A DNA stretch of 64,000 bases from Kalaharituber pfeilii (GCA_015179045.1 WHUZ01000046.1:124001-188000), one strand, 5' to 3'; shown: positions 50,423 to 61,551, counted from the first letter of the stretch. Numbers and translations are program-made. The notes: generated by a model not told the origin, from the sequence alone.

Positions 50423-51792
50423 CACTACAGCGACAACCACTTCGACAGGACGAGCGCTCGGAAGCCACTCCGCAACCACAGCGTCCCCCCCAGCGAAACC
50501 TACATAGATCGAAAGCTCTCAGTGCGCTGAGTCTTTAGATCTAATTTTTATTCCAAAAAACCCAACTCCTCAAGTTTCCCCCTTGGGGGTTAAGTTTTGA
50601 GGAAATTTTCAGCTCCTTACTCCGTTGCCAGCACACCACCATCCCTGACTTCTTGGCATTCCCACCATGGATCCGACCAATAGATTCATGGCATTGGGCA
50701 GCCCAGCACCAAAAAACATGCCCGTAGGTGCCAAAACAACTCTGGCCAAGAGTACCCGTCTCGAGGCCCCACTGTACAAGTCTATCGGAGATCGGCTCGG
50801 CGGAGTCAATATGTCCGATATGCTTGATGCCGTGGGGGATGTCATCGAACACATACATGCTTGCATAAAAGACCAGAAGACAAGACCAAACTTTGAACCA
50901 ACAGACAGGTTCCTGTGTGAAATCAGGAGTGTGCATCACGTCATTGCTGCTCTTGCACTAGCGGTGGAGACGGAAGCATGCACAGAAATACACAATATGC
51001 ACCTGAGGAAACCCTCAAAGGAAGGGGAATCACAAACTGACCCGGAGAAACCACCAAAGCTGTCATATGCAGCAGTTGTCTCCCAGAACATCCCGCCAAG
51101 CACACCCCCGGAAGGGGACAATTCTGACCGACCTCCAGTGGCACCACCCAAAAGCCGGACAAAGTCCACTGCTTTCCAGTCCAAAAAAGTGAAAGGGGGA
51201 CAGAGTACCAGTCCCCCCAAGCAGAAAATGTCCAAGAAACCATCTCCAGCACCATCTCCGAAGCCAATCCCAAAGGAAAGGACACTCCCGCAATCCGGTC
51301 GTGCGATCGTAGTACATGGAATTGCGGTGACAAAGAAACTCGGGAAAGTAAGAGATTGGATGGAGAATGCGAACCCATGGATGGGAAAGATTGTTGCGGC
51401 AAGATGGTTGGTGAAGAAAGAGAGGAGGGAGGGAAAGAAGGCTAGCTCGGTTGTCATCTACCTGGAGGGGGAGGTGGAATCGGATAGCCAAACACCAGCG
51501 AAGGTAAGGTTGTCAGGCAAGTGGTACGATTCGTGCCTGTATGACTGGGATAGAAATTCAAAGGTGGACAGAAAGGGGAAGGGGAGGGAGGTGGAGGAAA
51601 TGGACTTGACGGCATAGCGGGTTGTCTCATGGGTTTTATTTCCTCTATTCCCTTTTGAATGTCGGTGTATATAGTGAGTTGTTGTTTGTTTTTAGGTGCC
51701 TGTCTCCGGGCCATAAGGACCTCGGTCCAGGGACCCTGCCATGGCGAACAGCTGCAAGCGGGGTTATGTGAAAATAAAAAAAAAAAATAAAA
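50423..51792 (+). mobile_element. Full-length half-LINE (ORF1-only), tail B
   Basis: It starts CACTACAGCGACAACC, has the shared leader, an intact ORF1, a short 3' region and tail B with an A-rich run. Target duplications GCCTAAAATATAC at 50410-50422 and 51793-51805. Closely similar over its whole length to 15712-17132. Confidence 0.93.
50667..51617 (+). CDS. ORF1-like RNA-binding protein of half-LINE (intact)
   Basis: This 316-residue ORF is intact and collinear with 15949-16890. The N-terminal part (MDPTNRFMALGSPAPKN; LGGVNMSDMLDAVGDVIEH) is conserved, the middle is rich in Pro, Ser and Lys, and the RRM-like C-terminal domain spans about residues 205-305 (IVVHGIAVTKKLGKVRDWME, IVAARWLVKKERREGKKASS, VVIYLEGEV, KWYDSCLYDWDR). 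No zinc knuckle and no ORF2 follow. Two intact copies with different target sites argue for selection on, or recent origin of, this ORF. Confidence 0.83.
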   Translation: MDPTNRFMALGSPAPKNMPVGAKTTLAKSTRLEAPLYKSIGDRLGGVNMSDMLDAVGDVIEHIHACIKDQKTRPNFEPTDRFLCEIRSVHHVIAALALAVETEACTEIHNMHLRKPSKEGESQTDPEKPPKLSYAAVVSQNIPPSTPPEGDNSDRPPVAPPKSRTKSTAFQSKKVKGGQSTSPPKQKMSKKPSPAPSPKPIPKERTLPQSGRAIVVHGIAVTKKLGKVRDWMENANPWMGKIVAARWLVKKERREGKKASSVVIYLEGEVESDSQTPAKVRLSGKWYDSCLYDWDRNSKVDRKGKGREVEEMDLTA

Positions 51793-51900
51793 GCCTAAAA
51801 TATACGCTAATAGCACTTCAAGACGAAGAGGCTTCACCAGCTAATCAGTATTATTGGAATGCAAGCTGTTGGGAGATTGGATATTGTTTCATACAGTACG

Positions 51901-52722
51901 TTTTTTTTTTTTTTTTTATATCAGTACTCGCGTGCCGCCCTATGGGCTATGGCGAGGGTTTATTAAAGGAACAAATAACTAAATTTAAATACATGGACCC
52001 GCGGTTCTAATTGTGTTGCGGGGGGAACGGCCAGCAGTCTAACTTATCTCCTTCCTCTCTCAGCCTCGTACTGGCTCGCCTTGAGCGATCTTTCTCCGAG
52101 TCGCACCTTGTCCATATTCTGAGAGTCCTCGAAGTATACCACAATGGAGCTGGTCTTCTTGCCCTCTCCGACTAGTATGTCTTTCTTTCGGAGACAATGG
52201 ATCCCGACTACCTTCTTCAGGTCTTTGTTGTCTGCGGTCAGCCATCGTCGTACGTTGCCCAAATCCTTCCGTAGAGCTACGCCGTGTACAACAATGCCGG
52301 TTTTGGTGGAGACAGCGGATTTTATCGGGTTTGTCGGGTGGGTCTGGCACCTTCTAGGTCTTGCTGTGGATGCTTGGGGTGTGCGTCTGGATTTCGACGG
52401 TTGGGGGTGGTAGTTTCAGTGGTGGCGGGCGTGTTGCCTGCCGGTGTGCCGGTGGGGCCCGAGGCGGGGTTCGATGAGTTGGTGGTGGCAGGTGTGATGC
52501 CTGCGGAGGTGTCGACCAGGGGGCGGAGGCGATCTTTTTGGCCTCCTCGTCATTGAGTTGGGGTTTGATCGCGTACAGGTCCCTGGGGGACGGCGTCTTG
52601 CCTTTTCTCTTCCGGGTGACTGGTGGTGGAGGAGTTGCTTTCCTCTCGGGAGTGGATACCACCGGGTCTCTGTCCATGCACATGATGGGACTAAGCCCCA
52701 GTGTCTGTGGTGGCGGTGGATG
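51901..52722 (-). mobile_element. 5'-truncated half-LINE, tail A, minus strand
   Basis: Poly-T and reversed tail A; flanked by CAGTACG at 51894-51900 and CAGTACGT at 52723-52730. The minus strand reads an ORF1 with RKRKGK and LNDEEAKKI motifs (52683-52354) and, after a frameshift, the RRM end (52262-52044). Confidence 0.82.
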
Positions 52723-52730
52723 CAGTACGT

Positions 52731-53114
52731 GCGATATTGTGAAGAGCGTCGTTTACAGTATTCTTTCAACCACATATATATAGCAAAATCTGCTTATCCC
52801 ATGAAGTGTGTGAGCCTCTCCAGCAGGATAATATATCCGATAAATATTGAAAGTAATTATCTACCAAGTCAAAAAGATACTTGACTAGTAACACTCGCTA
52901 GTTCTCTATATAGCTTTTAAAATACTTATTTATATGCTTGTAATACTATTTCAGCTATTGTATAGTACGTGGAGTTATATATGCATATTTCAAGTATATA
53001 TATATAGCTCTACTAGCATGTAACTCAGTTAGAAGTTTTCTACTAAAATTTACCTTTTTTTAACTTTTAATAACTTTTTTAACAAAATTTCTCTATTAAT
53101 AAATATATATATAT
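52731..53114. other. AT-rich spacer
   Basis: TA-rich, low-complexity sequence. No gene seen. Confidence 0.5.
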
Positions 53115-53657
53115 GTGCTGGGCTATTCGTAACAGTGATTTAGTTACTACTGGCCCGGGATACTTAATGGAACGCTGGTTCGTGATCACACACTAGGATA
53201 ACATATTGACCCTTTTGTTCTATGCATGGAACTACAACAGGACGTTTGTATGTTAGTGGCTGTTACACTACTAGAAGATGCGAAATTGTAATTGTGTAAA
53301 TCATTTTGTTGAATTTTTTGTTTATTTACTCAAGTACTTGAACTTGACATTTTTCCGTGCCGTTGGTATTTGAATGTATTCTACATATATCGTGTTCTGT
53401 TCTATGCACTTGAGTCTATAGTATATAATGCCAAGCCTATCCTATTTACCTAAACCAGTAACTACTTTTCAGCCTCATTCCTTAACAATCTTCCCTATGA
53501 GGCCTTTACACCTGAAATTCGGTATCAATTTGAGCTATATATCCAATCTCATAATCATACCAACAGACATGAAAATGAACTTCAGAACTTAAGAGCAAAT
53601 TTGAATCTTTATTTATAATCCAAAATGGTCTATATCTTCTGTAGTTGAAAATATATT

Positions 53658-54477
53658 TGTAACGGGCCGGCCTCTCGGGGCTATTAGCCGGCTCTGAGTC
53701 GCAGATCGAGTCAGGCGGGCCACGCAATGCTCACAGGTTTGAGCAGAACGCTGCATGTAGAGGAAAGACTATGGTCAGGAGAGTATATGTTTTATTGCTT
53801 GAGGGGCCTAGGCTACAGGGTGGAAAAGGAGTCTTTATATACAGGAGAGGGCAATACAGAAACAGAGAGATGTAGAAAGGCTTCCTTAAGCGCCGTGCCT
53901 TCAGCACAATTATTATTATCCAAAAAGCGCAATCATAACCCTTAAGCGCTGCTTATCCAAAAGTATACTTGTCATTATCCAAAACTGTGCTAGTGGTCGG
54001 GTAATGAGATTCCTAGAACCCGGTCAACCTTAGTACAGTCGTCATACATGGAATTGCGATAAGGAAGGATTTAGGGAAGGTGAGGAAGTGGCTGGAGTCT
54101 GGGAACAAGACACTTGGCAAGACTGTGAGGATAAGGTGGTTGAGACGAAAGGCCGAGCTGATGGAGGAAGGCAAGAAGACTAGCTCGGTCGTGGTGTATT
54201 TGGAGGAGGAGACCGAAATAGACAGAGTCAGGTTAGGCGGGAAGCTTTTGAGGACCACTCAATACGAGCCGGACAGGCGGAGGAAGTAGGCTGTATTGAC
54301 CACCCGCACCATGTACGAGAGTCGCGGGCATTACATGTAGTTAGGGATGCCTATTTTGTTCTTTCTTCCATAAATACCTCGCCATAGCCCATAGGGCGGT
54401 ATGCGAGTAATGATATAAAAAAAAAAAAAAAAAAAAACCTTAGTACAGTTCAGGGTAACTGATCGTGATCCGTGACA
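53658..54477. repeat. Solo LTR carrying a half-LINE fragment
   Basis: TGTAACGGGCC...GTGATCCGTGACA with flanks ATATT and ACATT. About 410 bp net of the insertion at 54040-54436. The start resembles those at 5310 and 63804. No internal retrotransposon sequence is next to it. Confidence 0.65.
54040..54436 (+). mobile_element. 5'-truncated half-LINE, tail A
   Basis: It encodes an open RRM-like C-terminus of ORF1 (to 54289: IAIRKDLGKVRKWLESGN, SSVVVYLEEETEIDRVRLGG), then 3' region, tail A and poly(A). Target duplications ACCTTAGTACAGT at 54027-54039 and 54437-54449. Confidence 0.9.
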
Positions 54478-54559
54478 ACATTAATAAATTAGAAATTCCT
54501 TATTAATAAGGATAGGGTTTTAATGCATAAAGCAAATCCTCTTTAATACTTTAGCAAGA

Positions 54560-54870
54560 GGTAACTTATAAGCTGTTTGTTTCTTCTCAGAAGGGGGCCT
54601 TTAATGTAGCTGTTTTTTTTCTGTCAGAGGAGTTCTTTTTTGAAGCTGTTTTTCCTGTCTCCAGAGAGAGTCTTTGTTAAAGCCATTTTTTTTTCCTGTC
54701 GTCGGAGGGAGTCTTTGATGAAGCTGTATTTTTTTTTTTTTTTTCCCTGCTGCCGGAGGGTCCTTGAATGAGGCTGTTTGTTTTTTTTCTTTTTTGCTGG
54801 AGAAAGTCCTTGATGAAGCTCTATTTTCCTGTTACTGGGAGAGGTCTTTGGTGACGCTGTTTTTTTTCAA
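54560..54870. repeat. Degenerate minisatellite of about 45 bp units
   Basis: Around seven imperfect units containing GAAGCTGTTTTT, a CTGTC/CTGCC-CGGAGGG core and GTCTTTGATG. T-runs vary in length between units. Confidence 0.6.
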
Positions 54871-55048
54871 ACAGTGGATATGTGGGCAGGCGAGTGCGTG
54901 TGAGAGTTTGAGAGGGTGCGTTGTAGTTAGAATGAGATAATTCAAATTCTGAGTGGCCCGCGCCAGTCACGAACCAGCGTTCCATCGAGTAGTCCAGGCT
55001 AGTGGCCACTGGTCCGGGCTGGAACGTTTGTTACGAATGTCCCGGCAC

Positions 55049-55793
55049 ATATATTAATTCTTTACTTGATTCTATTTAGATCTATTTGCAGTTTAATGTT
55101 TTTATAATTTTTGTTATATTCTTATTAAATATGAAATCAAAATATATTAATTAAAGGTATTTACAACTATTTAACAAATTGTGGAAAATACTTAAATACA
55201 TGTATGTATGAACGAAGATTCAAAAATTATCCAAAGCATGCAACTGTGAAAGAATAATATTTGAAACACATGCGCAAACAAACAAATACTTCAAAACGTT
55301 GAACAAAACATCAAGTGTAGTGACGTGGCGACCGCGATAACTTAGTGACTAACCTGTCTGATATATATTAATTAAATCAAAGCGAAAGATAGGTCAGTAC
55401 GGTGTTGTACGAAACATTTGCTGTGAATGGACCTTTGCCACTGATGGCTACCGAATAACCCAGACAAGTGGTGATTGCTGTCCGCGACAGCGCTCCCACG
55501 GTAGTTTCCGAACTAGAGAGCAAACATGAGGCTGACTTCGCCTAACAGCGCCCAGAAAGATTTTTGGTTTCAGGCTCTAGCACCGCTTATTATGGGTAAA
55601 ATAACATCACGATAGGACGATTCAATGCTTCGAATTTATCATATGTCTTATTGCCACCCATACGACCATATTGGTTAGGCAGATTTTGCAGCCCCAGGGC
55701 AGTACCTGGGCTCAGCTTTTAGCAGGTCACAAAACCCTGAGTCTGGCGAAAACTGTATTTGGGGTTTTACCCCTCAAGGATACCATAAATTTT

Positions 55794-55830
<37 letters not shown>

Positions 55831-56684
55831 AGCGATAGGAGCTACGATGGGTGTGGGTACGGGCTTAACAAGACTTGGCATGAGACCCCTGATTAGTCGC
55901 AACTTCTCTGTTTCTAACCACTCAATGGGGTCGGATATTCCGTGTGGGTTTCTTATGGTTCCAACCGTTGGTTCCAAGCATGTCTCTGCCTCTGCAGGTA
56001 TGGGCCGAGGAGCTAGCGGGATAGACTGCTGGGTTGCAAGCGAAAACCAATACCACGGATGCAGCAGCTGCAGGCAGACGCAAGGCTGAACAATTTTTCT
56101 CCACCTTTTTAATTTTCTTTCGATTTTGAATGCAGCTAGATGAGCAATAATTCTGTGAAAGCGGTAATAGTAAAAGTGTGCTGGACTACTCACACTACTC
56201 GCTTCATTCCTGAATGGGAGGTCTTGCCTAATCAGTGGTTCGGTTATGGTACAGTTTTCACAGTTCGGCTGTGGGTTTGAAATCCGCTTCCTCAGCAGGT
56301 AGCAGAGGAGCGAGCTATGGCTGGTAACTGCTGAGTGAGCATGTGATGATCGATTGGCAACTATTGAGACATCGAGGTATCGCTGGCAGCTGTTGAGATG
56401 CGAGTCGATCGCGGGTTATATCGTTGTCAAAAGAAACTCTGCTATTATACAAATAAGGTGTATGTGCTACGAGAATCAGTGACGTTTTCAGGGACACACC
56501 TCGCAGGGTACCGCAGAGGGGTAAATGTACTTGAGTTGACCAAGTTTGCATATGCGAGTGGCAAAATAACACAGTTTAGCATGTGTATGCATAGTGAGAC
56601 AATAGCAGTGATTATGCACGAAGTAGGGGATGTTTTATCAAGACCCCGACAATTATGCCCAACACACAAAACATTTGTTGTTAT
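55049..56684. other. Intergenic stretch with one long poly-T run
   Basis: No supported gene. A poly-T run of about 27 at 55798-55824 precedes a 121-codon minus-strand ORF (56193-55828) that would end just before the poly(A) on its own strand, as a retrocopy would. I do not recognise it and no tail A or B is present. Confidence 0.35.
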
Positions 56685-57477
56685 TCTAGCCTACCCACGA
56701 ACACTTCCGATTCGCGAACAGGCTAACAAGTCGGGTAAGAAATTTGCCATGAGTGGATTGAGTTACCACCAGCGCGAAGCATACGCACTTTACCATCCCC
56801 GCGTGTTCGGCGAACTACCTAATGGCAACACAATAACGGCGATAGTATGCCATCTCTCTTTCGTTTTACGTGTTCTGAATGAGCGTAGATCACAAAATTT
56901 GTTAGCAACTCATGTTCAGCGTACGACAGCTCAGAGTGTTGTTGCACACTCATGTGCCATGACGAGATTAGATACGAAGGAAATGAGTAAGAACCAGAAT
57001 TACCAATGAGCCATGATGGTCATGTGTTAATACAGCATATGTGTGTTCAGCGAGATATTTACTAGTACATAGCAGTTCAACTTGGAACTGATTAATTGCT
57101 GCAGAGATTTGACTTGGCCGCAATTCAAATGCCAACATCGGCTGAATTGTTCTGCTCGCGTTGTACAGTACTGAGTACTCGCTGGTCCAAATAGTATTGG
57201 AACGGCTGACTGACGCGTCTTGGACCAGCGAATACATTTGACATTTTAATCTCCCAAACTTCCTGCTCTGGGACTGCAAAAAAGCAGGGAATGACGTAAT
57301 CGCTACCCCAGGCTTGACAAACAGCGACAGACACTCAAGAGGGCTACTATCAGCGTGTAATGTGTAAAGGTGGGTACTGGTGGGCAAGAACAAGTTTCTG
57401 AAACCTAGGGGCTTGGCGTGAGACTATCTTGAAAGGGCGGGCTCGTTCGCGAACTAGATATGTTCGTGATGGGGCCA
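56685..57477. mobile_element. TIR element related to 44317-45398
   Basis: The left end (AGCCTACCCACGAACAC...ATTCGCGAACAGGC) and the reversed right end (GGCCCCATCACGAACA...GTTCGCGAACGAGC) are imperfect inverted repeats of the same type as at 44317. The length of about 0.8 kb equals the net length of that element. No transposase is seen. The target duplication is unclear. Confidence 0.55.
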
Positions 57478-58993
57478 CCACAACAAAATTCTTATGGCAA
57501 TGTGGCAACCACAGAGTGGTGGTATGACTATACATCAGCGAATTTGAGCTAGGTCTCTTTCACAGGATGGAATGGTAATCGGGTGAAAGCAGGCGGCGGC
57601 GCGTTTCCCATTAAAAATGTATTATGTCCATGTTCTGTATGATGTCTTTATTTCACTTAAAGTGATCTCATCACTGCCCGCAGGGCAGTACACGAGTAAT
57701 AATATAGAGAAGAAAAACTTAAGAAAATTGCAGTTTGTGAGCTTGACCTGAATGTCATATTAGCCATGTGAAAGATTATAATGAGGAGGAGTGCATACGG
57801 ATCCCGCTCCGATAAATACGCGCATTAGTACAAAAAGAAAATACGTGCGGAACTCCATGATTCCTCGTTACCATAAGGAGTCATCGCATTTGCGCAATCT
57901 GAATTTCAGAAACACGAGACACGTACATTTAAATCACTACGAGAACACTGTATGGGAGAACACTGTACTAAATATGCCCCAACGCTGGACAATGCACAAG
58001 TCTGAAATATGGTCGCCTATGGAGCGTGGCGTGACATTTTCCCATGTCATAAACCAGTGTTTCAGTCACGTCCTTGTAGGTTACCATCTAGCCCTCAGCC
58101 TCAAGGAATCTCTGCACAATTCTGCCGTTGAGGTTTAAACAGGCATGACTCGTAAAAGGTCTTGGGGATTAGGCAATATTGGGGTAAGTGTATATGCAAG
58201 CCTAATCCCCAAGACTTTTGACAGGTCACTGTATCAATAGTTCTAAGGTGCAGCGCGGCACCAGATAAGTCGGCCATTGTTCGGACCTATCTAGCAGCGA
58301 CACCCAATGCCGCTGTTCCTACTGCTGTGTGCGCTTCTACCCTGATTCAGAATTCCTCTAGGAATTGTAGTCTGTCTATGTATAGACCAATAAAATATTG
58401 ACTCCCATCTTCAGGTGTGGCTTGCTAAGAGCAATTGTCCAGCAGTGTGTACTGCATTTCAAGAGCGAACATCGTGACAGAAACCCAACCATGAGCGGGC
58501 CAGGTGGCAGTGCTCCGTTCCCAACCCATACCTAGATTCAGAGTGTCTACATTCCACGAAGTCATGGTGTGAAGAGACAATGCTGCAGTTGTTGCCTATA
58601 TATCATCCTCGCGAACGTGGCCACCTCAAGGGCCTTCAACTCAATACACCATTTAAGTATACAGTTTCGATCTACATCTTATCCCCCTGTAATTTCTCAC
58701 CGCTCAAGTGTTGTCAACGTTTGGAGCACCAGTCTTGAGATCCAATTCGAGCAGGTATGCTGTGCATTTTCTAGATTAAATTATCCACAATAATATTAAC
58801 CTAACGTTGCTGGATGCTATGTGAAGTTACGTCTTGAAGTGCATGGGCGCTGATTCTAGGGTTGCAAGAGGAACTTGCGGAGATTACATTTATGGGATCT
58901 GATTAAAAAAAGATGGCAGTGGTTTTTCGTTGTCCCAGGGTTACTAGTATGCTATTATTGCTAACTTTAATAAATGAGGTCTAGTCGCTACAA
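57478..58993. other. Intergenic stretch upstream of the membrane-protein gene
   Basis: No supported gene. At 57664-57720 lies a diverged tail A (stem CTGCCC-GCA-GGGCAG) with an eroded A-run. The last 100 bp before 58994 are moderately AT-rich. Confidence 0.4.
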
Positions 58994-60736
58994 ATGGACA
59001 CCACCAGCTTCTCGCGTGAGCATTATCACCTTGGCAGGAGTTTCATCATGCCAAGTCCCTCCGGTGGGAAAAATGCAATAGCCATCCCTGCCTCAGCTGA
59101 ACTAATGCTTGTTTCGGCCTACACAATTCTTGTGGGAGGTGCTTTCATGGCATGGTGGATCCTTATTGCTGTGGCGGTTCGCAAGTTTACACCAGAGAGA
59201 TTCCGTGATAATAAAGTAATCAAACGTGTTGCAGCATGGTATAGCACCGAGCCGTTTCAGGCTGCCTACATTATGGCGAAATTCTGCTTTACTGCAGCCA
59301 TCAGAAAATACAGGAAATCGAAGACTCGATGCTCCGAAGAAGTCCTACACTTCCCAGATACGCAGGACTGGACAGAGCTAATGATAGCTTTGGTTATCAT
59401 GTTACTTGCACTTGCGACTGTGGTGGGAGGGATTGTTGTCGGGGTTTATCTTCCTGGCAAGCTTGTCATTGGCCGTGTGGCACCAGTGAATGGAATGAAG
59501 GTATTTACTATACCTTACGAATTGCGATTTATTTGGAACAGCGACATCTTGCGGGTTGAACCTTTTGTTACCAGTAAGATCGCGGAGCGAGCGTTCTCCG
59601 CAATAGACTCTTCAGCTGCCGCACTGGAATCGCATTTGTCCGACCGTGTCAACGTCCAACAAATCCCAAGAGGGGAGGGACCAGCTGGTGAGAAGGATTA
59701 CCAAATAAATTATAGCTTTCAGGTTAACAGCTATGATATGGGCCTACAACATCTCCATGGCTTGTCTGTCACCATCACGGGGAATTGCTCCTTTGAGTAT
59801 GACTGGTATACAGGGTTAAAACCAGGCGGTGATAGTTCTCATGACATTGACGAGTATAACCTTTTCGGGATCGTGGAGCCCGAGGATCAGATGAAGATAC
59901 ATGTTCCTATCACAGATATACCAATTGAACCTTTCACGCGATTCGATGGACGGCAGTTTTACTCAGATAATATTAGCTCTCTACCCTTTGCAATACTACC
60001 GAATACACAAGGGCGATGGTCTACTTCTACAAGCCTGGACCCTTGGTACAGGACTGACATCAAGGACCTGTCCGGCCAAGGGTCTTGCAATTATATACGT
60101 CCGGGAAGACCGCCACTGCACTGTAATGAGCGGCGTGCTTGGAACTATCGAGGATCATATCTGGGTCCAGACCTAGCGATCTACTATTATAATGCCACCT
60201 CTACCACATGGTCACGCAGAAGATTTACTGGGGCAAATGTTCCGGATATACCACTTGGACTATGGACGCTGCTCTGCGAGATCCCCAGTACTGGAAATGT
60301 TGGTGCTTTCTTATCTTATCAGAGGGCTGGATTACTAGAATCCAGCCAACGAGTTTTGGCTCGTCAGTGGGATAAGGAAACCGCCTCTGACATTTGGATT
60401 GTTGATGCTGCAACTAGCACTGCCTACCGCGACATCACACGTATGGTTAATGCTGCCTATTTGTCCTGGCGGAATGTTTTGCGGGATCGAGTCCTGGCCT
60501 ATGTCGATGTGCAGCAACTGGGTTTGGAAGGTACAGTTCCCAACGGAGTGCGTGACCATGAAAACAGGAACCCACTCCCAGGCACTGGTGACTTCGTGGT
60601 ACCGAGCGAGAACGTCCGAACCCTTTGCCTCGAGGCCTTGGTTGCTGTCCCTGCAGTTGTTGCTGTTTCCTGGATTGTAGTTTGGGTTGTTACGGATAGG
60701 AACATATATAAATTGTGGGAATCTGTGGCTGGTTAA
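58994..60736 (+). CDS. Membrane protein of unknown function, 580 residues
   Basis: A single uninterrupted ORF from ATG to stop, the only long host-type gene without a lesion in the window. Predicted membrane segments are at about residues 35-62 (LMLVSAYTILVGGAFMAWWI), 130-153 (LMIALVIMLLALATVVGGIV) and 544-566 (ALVAVPAVVAVSWIVVWVV). The roughly 390 residues between the second and third are hydrophilic, contain sequons such as NCS and NAT, and are probably extracytoplasmic. A basic loop (RKYRKSKTR) lies between the first two. There is no recognisable catalytic motif, and I cannot assign a family with confidence. The layout fits a fungal surface or endomembrane protein with a large lumenal domain. 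It may be part of an expanded lineage-specific family; that is inference. Confidence 0.72.
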   Translation: MDTTSFSREHYHLGRSFIMPSPSGGKNAIAIPASAELMLVSAYTILVGGAFMAWWILIAVAVRKFTPERFRDNKVIKRVAAWYSTEPFQAAYIMAKFCFTAAIRKYRKSKTRCSEEVLHFPDTQDWTELMIALVIMLLALATVVGGIVVGVYLPGKLVIGRVAPVNGMKVFTIPYELRFIWNSDILRVEPFVTSKIAERAFSAIDSSAAALESHLSDRVNVQQIPRGEGPAGEKDYQINYSFQVNSYDMGLQHLHGLSVTITGNCSFEYDWYTGLKPGGDSSHDIDEYNLFGIVEPEDQMKIHVPITDIPIEPFTRFDGRQFYSDNISSLPFAILPNTQGRWSTSTSLDPWYRTDIKDLSGQGSCNYIRPGRPPLHCNERRAWNYRGSYLGPDLAIYYYNATSTTWSRRRFTGANVPDIPLGLWTLLCEIPSTGNVGAFLSYQRAGLLESSQRVLARQWDKETASDIWIVDAATSTAYRDITRMVNAAYLSWRNVLRDRVLAYVDVQQLGLEGTVPNGVRDHENRNPLPGTGDFVVPSENVRTLCLEALVAVPAVVAVSWIVVWVVTDRNIYKLWESVAG

Positions 60737-61041
60737 GGTATACGGGCAGAACCCGTAGCATCAGAAGCTACAGGTCGGACATGATCAGTTGATGGGTTGG
60801 ATGTAATGGGTCTATCTCGCCGGAGTTGACTTACACAATTGGACCTCACTGGGGGCCATGATTGGGTCCGAAGCATAAATACGAGGCAGGCCACAAAGGC
60901 TCCATACTTGGCAGGGTGAACGCTTAGATAGCCTGGTTTATTGTCTTTTTGTATGCAACCACGTGTTGTGCATTTTCTATGTAGATATAGCTCTAGAATC
61001 CTCGTCCTATTTTATATAGATCATTAAGTAATTGAGTTGTT
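60737..61041. other. 3' flank of the membrane-protein gene
   Basis: No gene or repeat recognised. Confidence 0.4.
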
Positions 61042-61068
61042 TTGGCCTACCGACGAACATTACGGTGG
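61042..61068. repeat. Isolated TIR-element end
   Basis: GTTTTGGCCTACCGACGAAC matches the end of the 44317-45398 TIR element. The partner end is not found; the LINE begins immediately after. Confidence 0.55.
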
Positions 61069-61494
61069 GAGGGGGGTAGGACTGCCAGGGAGAGGGGCCC
61101 TCGGTTGTTCAGGCTGTCCCTCAGGTAGGTGTGTTCTGTCTCTTCGTCTTTCAGCTTCTCGTGGGTAAACCTCAGGGTTCTGGCCTCGACCCTCATGCGT
61201 TCTACTGGATCTAGTATTTGCAAAGCCCGGGGAATGGAAAGACACCGGAATATCATGGATCACCGGCTCCGACCATGCAATGACCTCCGGCAAACTCACT
61301 TCAGCAAGGGCTGGGACAAAGACCATAAAAGTAACAGATTGGGACAAGTGGGAGGATTTCGTAGAGAGATGGGGAAACAGAGCCCTGGCCGAGGGAGTTG
61401 ATGGCTACGAACTGCTATGCGAGCTGGGAAACAAGTTCACCAAACCGGCCCGGATCACTGACAGAACTAAACGATGACTCGACAAAGAGGTAAA

Positions 61495-61551
61495 TTTTTT
61501 TTTTTTTTTTTTATCAGTACTCGCGTGCCGCCCTATGGGCTATGGCGAGGT
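61495..61551 (-). mobile_element. Tail-only LINE insertion, type A (57 bp)
   Basis: Flanked by GACAAAGAGGTAAA at 61481-61494 and 61552-61565. Confidence 0.93.

Larger units (their letters stand above)
53115..55048. mobile_element. TIR DNA transposon remnant with long inverted repeats
   Basis: The left end GTGCTGGGCTATTCGTAACA and the reversed right end GTGCCGGGACATTCGTAACA form imperfect inverted repeats of about 80-95 bp that share GGAACGCTGGTTCGTGA. The flanks are TA-rich (ATATATAT/ATATATTA), compatible with an 8-bp duplication. No transposase is seen. A solo LTR and a minisatellite lie inside. Confidence 0.7.

Noticed and set aside
55798..55824. Long T runs as RNA polymerase III terminators
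   Set aside because: Nearly all T/A runs in the window are poly(A) ends of retro-insertions with target duplications; no tRNA-like A and B boxes were seen upstream.
56398..57009. 203-codon plus-strand ORF
   Set aside because: It runs across the left end of the TIR element at 56685 and has no domain; probably chance.
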